DNA from: Vescimonas cirricatena
Lineage (GTDB): Bacteria; Bacillota; Clostridia; Oscillospirales; Oscillospiraceae
NCBI RefSeq assembly: GCF_020687045.1
Contig: NZ_JAJEPW010000005.1
Coordinates: 1 to 64,000, forward strand
Reading direction: 5' to 3'
DNA length: 64,000 bases
Under the pieces are notes generated by a model. That model saw only the letters and a program-made list of their open reading frames with translations, had not been told where the DNA came from and made no database searches. Positions 59,371 to 64,000 of the stretch are shown in pieces (position 1 is the first letter of the stretch; every line of letters begins with the position of its first letter). The translations under genes and the position numbers were made by a program.

Positions 59371-60294
59371 TTATCGGTTCTCCGCCAGATATTCCTCCGC
59401 ATAGTGGACGGCTACCGCGCCGTCCGATACGGCGGTGACCACCTGCCGCAGCGCCTTGGTGCGCACGTCGCCCACGGCGAACACGCCGGGGAGGCTGGTG
59501 CGGGTGGATTCGTCCGCGATGATGTAGCCGGACTTGTCCAGCGCCAGCTCGCGTCGGAACAGCTCCGTCGCCGGGGCACGTCCCACGCTGATGAACACGC
59601 CGTCGCAGGCAAGGTCATGTTCCGCGTCGGTGTTGACATCTTTTAGCCGAAGCCCCGTCAGGCGGCTGTCGTGCAGCAGAGCGGAAACGGTGCTGTTCCA
59701 GCAAAATTCTACGTTGGGCGCGTTCATCAACGGCTCATGATAGACCTTCGTTGCCCGCAGGCTGTCCCGGCGGTGGATGAGATAGACCTTTTTGGCAATA
59801 CGGGACAGGGCAAGTGCGTCTGCCGCGGCGGAATTGCCGCCGCCCACCACTGCCACGGTCTTGCCCCGATAGGGCGCGCCGTCGCAGGCGGCGCAGTAGT
59901 GAACGCCCTTGCCGACGAGTGCCTCCTCGCCGGGAACGCCCAAGGGGCGGGGTGTCGCACCGGTGGCGATGACCACCGTGCGGCTCTGAAAGGCGCCCTC
60001 GCTGGTGTCCAACGTCTTGGTTTTTCCAGACAGGTTGGCTTTGTACACCTCCGCCAGCTCCGTCACCGCACCGAAGCGCTCGGCACTCTGCTGCATTTTT
60101 TCGCCCAGCGTAAAGCCGTCGATGCCGCCCTCGAAGCCGGGATAGTTGTCGATCTGCTCCGTCAGCGCCATCTGCCCGCCGGCGGAGAGCTTTTCCAGCA
60201 CCAACGTGGAAAGCCCGGCACGGGCGGCGTACAGGGCGGCGGTGTATCCGGCGGGGCCGCCGCCGATGACGATCATGTCGTAGATCTGCTCCAT
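59371..60294 (-). CDS. trxB: Thioredoxin reductase
   Basis: This 307-residue flavoprotein has the FAD motif GGGPAGYTAALYAARAG (residues 11-27), the redox-active pair CAACDG (about residues 134-139) and the NADPH motif GGGNSAAADAL. The C-terminal FAD motif is VFAVGDVR. It reduces the thioredoxin encoded 10 bases upstream. The start opens MEQIYDMIVIGGG; earlier codons in frame are not supported. Confidence 0.95.
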   Translation of the reverse strand: MEQIYDMIVIGGGPAGYTAALYAARAGLSTLVLEKLSAGGQMALTEQIDNYPGFEGGIDGFTLGEKMQQSAERFGAVTELAEVYKANLSGKTKTLDTSEGAFQSRTVVIATGATPRPLGVPGEEALVGKGVHYCAACDGAPYRGKTVAVVGGGNSAAADALALSRIAKKVYLIHRRDSLRATKVYHEPLMNAPNVEFCWNSTVSALLHDSRLTGLRLKDVNTDAEHDLACDGVFISVGRAPATELFRRELALDKSGYIIADESTRTSLPGVFAVGDVRTKALRQVVTAVSDGAVAVHYAEEYLAENR

Positions 60295-60304
60295 AATCGT
60301 GTCC

Positions 60305-60628
60305 TCACTGTGCCAGCGTTTCCTGGATAAATGTCTCAATGGCCGACTTGGAGGCAGGCGCGACAATGGAGCCAAGCACCTCGCCGTTCTTAAAGAGCAG
60401 CAGCGTGGGGATGGTGTCGATGCCGAAGCGCTGAATCAGCTGCGGCTCCTCGTCGTAGTTGATCTTGCCTGCCGTCAGAGTGTCTGCGTACTGCTCGCCC
60501 ACCTTGTCGAAGGCCGGAGCAATGCGGCGGCAGTAGGGGCACCACTGGGCCCAGAAATCCACCAGCACGGGCTTGTCCGCGTGCAGAACGTTGTTTTCGA
60601 AGCTGTTGGTCGTAATGGTAAGCATCAT
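60305..60628 (-). CDS. trxA: Thioredoxin with WCPYC active site
   Basis: This 107-residue thioredoxin-fold protein has the motif FWAQWCPYCRR (about residues 25-35) and the cis-proline in DTIPTLLLFKNGE. The CPYC dipeptide differs from the usual CGPC and resembles glutaredoxin/NrdH-type centres, so its redox potential or partner choice may differ. It is encoded between Rrf2 and thioredoxin reductase. Confidence 0.93.
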   Translation of the reverse strand: MMLTITTNSFENNVLHADKPVLVDFWAQWCPYCRRIAPAFDKVGEQYADTLTAGKINYDEEPQLIQRFGIDTIPTLLLFKNGEVLGSIVAPASKSAIETFIQETLAQ

Positions 60629-60636
60629 ATATCCTC

Positions 60637-61059
60637 CTATTTCTGTGTAAAAAGCTGTGTTTCAATATCTGTGATCGTAATGTGCGAGAGATACGCGGCG
60701 CACTGCTCGTTCATGTTCCGGTAGAGCGCATCCATCACGCCTGCCATACCGGAGCAGATGGCGCAGTCCCGGTCAATGTCCCCGCTGTGCCACGCGCAGT
60801 CCACAAAGCGGGTATTTATCGCCTCCGCCACCTGCCGGAGAGAAAGGACTACGGGGTCGGTGCAAAGGCGATAGCCGCCGTCCAGACCCTCCCGGGTCTC
60901 CACCATTCCCGCCTTTTTCAGCCCCGCCAGCACCCGGCGGACGCGGGTGGGGTTAGTGCAGATGTTCTCCGCCAGAGCCTCGCTGCTGAGAGAGCGTCCA
61001 CTGTGGCTCAGGCAGACCAGCGCATGGACGGCCAGATTAAAAGAACTGTCCACAATCAT
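60637..61059 (-). CDS. Rrf2 family iron-sulfur regulator
   Basis: This 140-residue protein has an N-terminal winged helix (FNLAVHALVCLSHSG, then CTNPTRVRRVLAGLKKAG) and a C-terminal part with three cysteines in FVDCAWHSG..DCAICSG, the likely [Fe-S] ligands as in IscR/NsrR. It overlaps the rhodanese gene by four bases. Two ACAGT-N4-ACTGT palindromes at the operon promoter are its probable binding sites, so it should control its own operon in response to redox or nitric oxide state. Confidence 0.9.
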   Translation of the reverse strand: MIVDSSFNLAVHALVCLSHSGRSLSSEALAENICTNPTRVRRVLAGLKKAGMVETREGLDGGYRLCTDPVVLSLRQVAEAINTRFVDCAWHSGDIDRDCAICSGMAGVMDALYRNMNEQCAAYLSHITITDIETQLFTQK

Positions 61060-61478
61060 CCCTCCTTCACAAGCTCGTAGGGCCAGTCGATGACGCCGCC
61101 GAAGTCGTAGACGCTCTGATACCCCAGCGCCAGCAGCTTTTGTGCGGCATCCTTGCTGCGGCGGCCGCTGCGGCAGTAGACCAGCAGCGTGGCTTCCTTG
61201 TCGGGCAGCGCCTCGGGCATTTCGCTGCCGATGCTCTCGTTGGGGACAAGGACGGCGTTCTCGATGTGTCCGCCGTCGTATTCCTCACGGGTGCGGACAT
61301 CCACCACCACGACCTCCTGCGAGGCCATCATCTCATAGGCTTCCTCGGCGCTGATCTTATGATACGCCGCCTTGCCTGTCATGTCCTCCGCCGTGTCCGC
61401 TTTTGTCTTGGACAGCGTGCAGCCGCTCAGCAGCGCAAGCGAGGTGGCAAGTGCCGCAAAAAGTAATATCTGACGCAT
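61056..61478 (-). CDS. Rhodanese-like lipoprotein
   Basis: This 140-residue protein has a lipoprotein signal with lipobox ALLSGCT (Cys at about residue 20). The rhodanese domain has VVDVRTREEYDGGHI and the active-site loop VYCRSGRRS. It handles sulfane sulfur at the outer membrane face. GGAGG eight bases upstream fixes the ATG. It is the first gene of the Rrf2-trxA-trxB-clbS operon. Confidence 0.92.
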   Translation of the reverse strand: MRQILLFAALATSLALLSGCTLSKTKADTAEDMTGKAAYHKISAEEAYEMMASQEVVVVDVRTREEYDGGHIENAVLVPNESIGSEMPEALPDKEATLLVYCRSGRRSKDAAQKLLALGYQSVYDFGGVIDWPYELVKEG

Positions 61479-61513
61479 AATTAACCTCCAATGCAACTGT
61501 GTTTATTGCTGAT

Positions 61514-61557
61514 ACAGTTTATACTGTGACTATAACAGATACAGTCGAGACTGTCAA
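61514..61557 (-). promoter_or_regulatory. Promoter with two Rrf2-type operators
   Basis: On the minus strand TTGACA (complement of 61552-61557) and TATAGT (complement of 61529-61534) are spaced by 17 bases. Two perfect palindromes ACAGT-N4-ACTGT lie at 61514-61527 (just behind the -10) and 61541-61554 (over the -35 and spacer), with centres 27 bases apart. Binding would block the polymerase. Confidence 0.85.
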
Positions 61558-61599
61558 GGCTTTTTGGAGCAATTTGGGGGCGTAAGGCCCTTGTGGCTG

Positions 61600-61654
61600 T
61601 TGACAAAGAGAGAAATATGGGTATAATAAAGGAGAAAGAATAAGACTTATTCTT
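61600..61654 (+). promoter_or_regulatory. perR promoter and PerR/Fur-like box
   Basis: TTGACA (61600-61605) and TATAAT (61622-61627) have a 16-base spacer. Nine bases behind the -10 is a perfect 19-bp palindrome, AAGAATAAG-A-CTTATTCTT (61636-61654), the size and AT-rich type of Fur/PerR boxes. It overlaps the transcription start, which implies autorepression of the perR-ftn operon. Confidence 0.85.
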
Positions 61655-61674
61655 GTATTTAGGAGGTTGGCAGT

Positions 61675-62070
61675 ATGCCGAAATACGCAGAGGAGATATT
61701 GGCTGCCGTAACGGAGCTTCAGCGGCACCCCACGGCGGAGCAGGTGTTCATGGAGATGAAAAAGGAGCATCCCAGTATCGCCATTGGCACCGTGTATAAG
61801 CATCTGAACGCCTTGGCGGAGGAAGGTCTGCTGCACCGCATCACCGAGCCCGGGTCGCCGGACAGATATGACTGTACCGAACGGCATGATCATCTAATCT
61901 GCAGTCGGTGCGGTAAGATAACTGACATCTGTTTGAGAGACCTCACAGAACCTATCGAAAACAAGCTTGGGCAGAAGATACTCTCCTATGATCTCAGGAT
62001 CCGGTATATCTGTCCTGCCTGCAGAGAACAGGAGGAAAAAGACCACAGCATTGAAGGAGGAAAACAATGA
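61675..62070 (+). CDS. perR: PerR-like Fur family regulator
   Basis: This 131-residue metal-dependent repressor has the PerR-type ligand His in HPTAEQV (residue about 18), Asp in DRYD, HDH, and ITD. The structural zinc cysteines are CSRC and CPAC. The protein lacks the usual first 20 or so residues with the TPQR basic helix, although AGGAGG before this ATG supports the start. It overlaps ferritin by ATGA. Peroxide oxidation of PerR should release ferritin, AhpC and the flavoprotein. Confidence 0.9.
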   Translation: MPKYAEEILAAVTELQRHPTAEQVFMEMKKEHPSIAIGTVYKHLNALAEEGLLHRITEPGSPDRYDCTERHDHLICSRCGKITDICLRDLTEPIENKLGQKILSYDLRIRYICPACREQEEKDHSIEGGKQ

Positions 62071-62579
62071 ACGCTAACGTATCGAAGCTGCTCAACGAGC
62101 AGATCAACAAGGAGTTCTACTCCGCCTACCTGTATCTGGATTTTGCCAACTACTACGCCTCCGTGGGCTTAGACGGCTTTGAGAACTGGTACCGGGTCCA
62201 GGCGCAGGAGGAGCGGGATCACGCCATGCTGTTCTATCAGTATTTGCAGAATAACGGCGAGGGCGTCACCTTTGAGGCCATCGCAAAGCCGGAGTGGGAA
62301 CGGGGCGATCACATGACGCCGCTGAAAAAGGCACTGGAGCATGAGAGGCTCGTTACCGCCAGCATCGACGCCATCTACGCCGCCGCATACGAGGCCAGGG
62401 ACTTCCGCGCCATGCAGATGCTGGACTGGTTCATCAAGGAGCAGGGCGAGGAGGAAAAGAACGCCGCCGACCTCATCACCAAGATGGAGCTGTTCGGCGG
62501 TGACAGCAAGGGGCTGTATATGCTCAACAGCGAGTTGAAGGCCCGGGTCTACACAGCGCCCTCCATGACGATGGAATGA
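62067..62579 (+). CDS. ftnA: Non-heme ferritin
   Basis: This 170-residue four-helix iron storage protein has ferroxidase ligands in NKEFYSAYLY, AQEERDHAMLFY and EQGEEEKNA, typical of FtnA. It is translationally coupled to perR (ATGA overlap). It takes up ferrous iron and so limits Fenton chemistry. Confidence 0.95.
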   Translation: MNANVSKLLNEQINKEFYSAYLYLDFANYYASVGLDGFENWYRVQAQEERDHAMLFYQYLQNNGEGVTFEAIAKPEWERGDHMTPLKKALEHERLVTASIDAIYAAAYEARDFRAMQMLDWFIKEQGEEEKNAADLITKMELFGGDSKGLYMLNSELKARVYTAPSMTME

Positions 62580-62632
62580 CGCTGTCCCCGATTCAGCAAT
62601 CAAACCAATTAAAAAGAAAAGGAGATTAAATC

Positions 62633-63196
62633 ATGTCACTTATTAACAAAGAAATCAGCGATTTTTCCGCACAGGCGTATCAGAACGGAGAGTTTCGGAC
62701 CGTGACCAAGCAGGATGTGTTGGGCAAGTGGAGCCTGTTCTTCTTCTACCCCGCAGACTTTACCTTTGTCTGCCCCACCGAGCTTGAGGATTTGCAGAAC
62801 AAATACGCTGAGTTTAAGGCGGCCGGCTGCGAGGTTTATTCCGTATCCACCGACACACATTTCGTGCATAAGGCGTGGCACGACCACTCTGAGCGCATCA
62901 GCAAGATCACTTATCCCATGCTGGCCGACCCCACACATGCGCTGAGCCGCGACTTTGAGGTGTATATCGAGGAAAACGGCCTTGCAGAGCGCGGAAGCTT
63001 CATTGTGAACCCGGAGGGCAAGATCGTAGTATACGAAGTCAACGCAGGAAACGTGGGCCGCAATGCCGATGAACTTCTCCGCAGGCTTCAGGCCAGCCAG
63101 TTTGTGGCGGAGCACGGCGACCAGGTCTGCCCCGCCAAGTGGCAGCCCGGAGCCGAGACCCTCAAGCCAAGCCTTGACCTTGTGGGTATGCTGTAA
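62633..63196 (+). CDS. ahpC: Peroxiredoxin AhpC
   Basis: This 187-residue typical 2-Cys peroxiredoxin has the peroxidatic Cys in FTFVCPTELEDL (about residue 47) and the resolving Cys in DQVCPAKW (about 166). It reduces hydrogen peroxide and organic peroxides. Its stop overlaps the start of the flavoprotein gene (TAATG), the likely reductase partner. AAGGAG precedes the ATG. Confidence 0.97.
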   Translation: MSLINKEISDFSAQAYQNGEFRTVTKQDVLGKWSLFFFYPADFTFVCPTELEDLQNKYAEFKAAGCEVYSVSTDTHFVHKAWHDHSERISKITYPMLADPTHALSRDFEVYIEENGLAERGSFIVNPEGKIVVYEVNAGNVGRNADELLRRLQASQFVAEHGDQVCPAKWQPGAETLKPSLDLVGML

Positions 63197-64000
63197 TGGA
63201 GATGGAACAGCTCTATGATGTAATCGTGATAGGTGGAGGGCCGGCCGGACTTACGGCGGCCCTTTATCTTGCCAGGGCACGCTATCGCGTGTTGGTGGTG
63301 GAGAAGGAGCATTTCGGCGGCCAGATCACTATCACGAATGAGATCGTGAACTATCCCGGCGTAGCAAAAACCAGCGGTAGAGAATTGACGGACACAATGC
63401 GGCAGCAGGCAGAGGGCTTCGGCGCAGAGTTCCTGCTGGCCGAGGTCACGGCTTTTGAACTGGACGGGGACGTCAAGACCGTGAAGACCGGGCGCGGAGA
63501 ATACCGCTGCTTTGGCGTGCTTCTGGCCACGGGAGCCCATCCGCGTATGATAGGCTTTCCCGGCGAGGCGGAGTTCCGTGGACGGGGCATAGCCTACTGC
63601 GCCACCTGCGACGGCGAGTTTTTTACCGGCAAGGAGGTTTTTGTCATAGGCGGCGGTTTTGCCGCGGCGGAGGAGAGTGTTTTCCTGACCCGCTATGCAA
63701 AGCACGTCACCGTACTGATTCGCGGCGAGGACTTCTCCTGCGCCGAGGCTGTGTCGCGCGCCGCCAAAGAGCATCCGAAGATCACTGTCCTTTCCCATAC
63801 CGCAGTGGTGGAGGCTACGGGCGATACGGCGCTGCGCAGCCTGCGATACAGAGATTTGAAAACCGGAGAGGAAACGGTTTTCGCACCGCATGGGGATACC
63901 TTCGGCGTGTTTGTGTTTGCCGGCTACGAGCCGGAAACGGCCTTGATCCGGGACAAAGTTGAGACTGACCCGAGAGGCTATATCGTTACGGACAGCTCGC
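63196..64000 (+). CDS. AhpF/TrxB-like flavoprotein reductase (cut by window end)
   Basis: The first 268 codons are present. The FAD motif GGGPAGLTAALYLARAR (about residues 13-29), FGGQITIT and the redox pair CATCDG (about residues 136-141) are those of thioredoxin reductase and AhpF. The N-terminal thioredoxin-fold domain of true AhpF is missing, so it is TrxB-like at the start; a C-terminal extension may lie outside. Coupled translation with ahpC suggests it is the AhpC reductase. Confidence 0.9.
   Translation, partial: MEMEQLYDVIVIGGGPAGLTAALYLARARYRVLVVEKEHFGGQITITNEIVNYPGVAKTSGRELTDTMRQQAEGFGAEFLLAEVTAFELDGDVKTVKTGRGEYRCFGVLLATGAHPRMIGFPGEAEFRGRGIAYCATCDGEFFTGKEVFVIGGGFAAAEESVFLTRYAKHVTVLIRGEDFSCAEAVSRAAKEHPKITVLSHTAVVEATGDTALRSLRYRDLKTGEETVFAPHGDTFGVFVFAGYEPETALIRDKVETDPRGYIVTDSS

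Overview
The window looks like chromosome of a GC-rich, spore-forming gut Clostridia. The Oscillospiraceae (Flavonifractor/Lawsonibacter/Intestinimonas-like) are my best guess, inferred from gene content (bofA, T-box-controlled ileS, ROK kinase, MATE and MFS exporters), codon use and the clostridial type of conjugative element. No rRNA, tRNA or CRISPR array was seen.

Region 1 (1-14.5 kb) is visibly GC-rich core DNA: a Gfo/Idh/MocA dehydrogenase, a GNAT-like protein, a ROK sugar kinase, a MATE exporter, ileS behind a T-box riboswitch with an ATC specifier, tadA, the yaaL-bofA pair, a GH2 glycosidase with an MFS transporter and a TtcA-like protein, then rplM-rpsI.

Region 2 (about 14.5-42.05 kb) is an integrative-conjugative-type island immediately downstream of rpsI. 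It carries a DUF5348 protein, a conserved conjugative-element protein, an ArpU/RinA-like regulator, an AbiEi/AbiEii abortive-infection pair, a type IV secretion set (VirB2-like, VirB6-like, NlpC/P60 plus 3D hydrolase, VirB3/PrgI-like, VirB4, VirD4-like coupling protein), an S1-domain protein, a 1519-residue thioester/Cna-B adhesin, an IS200 copy, HU, a sigma-like factor and a signal peptidase. No integrase or relaxase is recognisable in the window. Many genes here are preceded, 20-35 nt before the start codon, by a terminator-like hairpin.

Region 3 (42.05-47.2 kb) starts with transposase debris. It then holds an AT-rich operon of clearly different composition that looks like a ribosomal peptide (RiPP) cluster: two tiny cysteine-rich precursors with a shared MxW[IL]QxP leader start (neither long enough to be found by ordinary ORF calling), a radical SAM/SPASM maturase, an ABC exporter and a CPBP-family membrane protease. 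This is the most interesting and probably least described part of the window.

Region 4 (47.2-64 kb) is an oxygen and redox-stress region: class I ribonucleotide reductase nrdAB with a Crp-type regulator, ferredoxin, rubredoxin, two DUF2249 proteins, a lipoprotein MsrAB, an epimerase and a TetR/DUF4300 pair. These are followed by an Rrf2-controlled operon (rhodanese lipoprotein, Rrf2, thioredoxin, thioredoxin reductase, ClbS-like protein) diverging from a PerR-like gene, ferritin, AhpC and an AhpF/TrxB-like flavoprotein that runs off the window. Both divergent promoters carry palindromes that look like Rrf2 and PerR operators. Small remnants (DUF6132, SLH-LPXTG, serine recombinase) show past gene flux.
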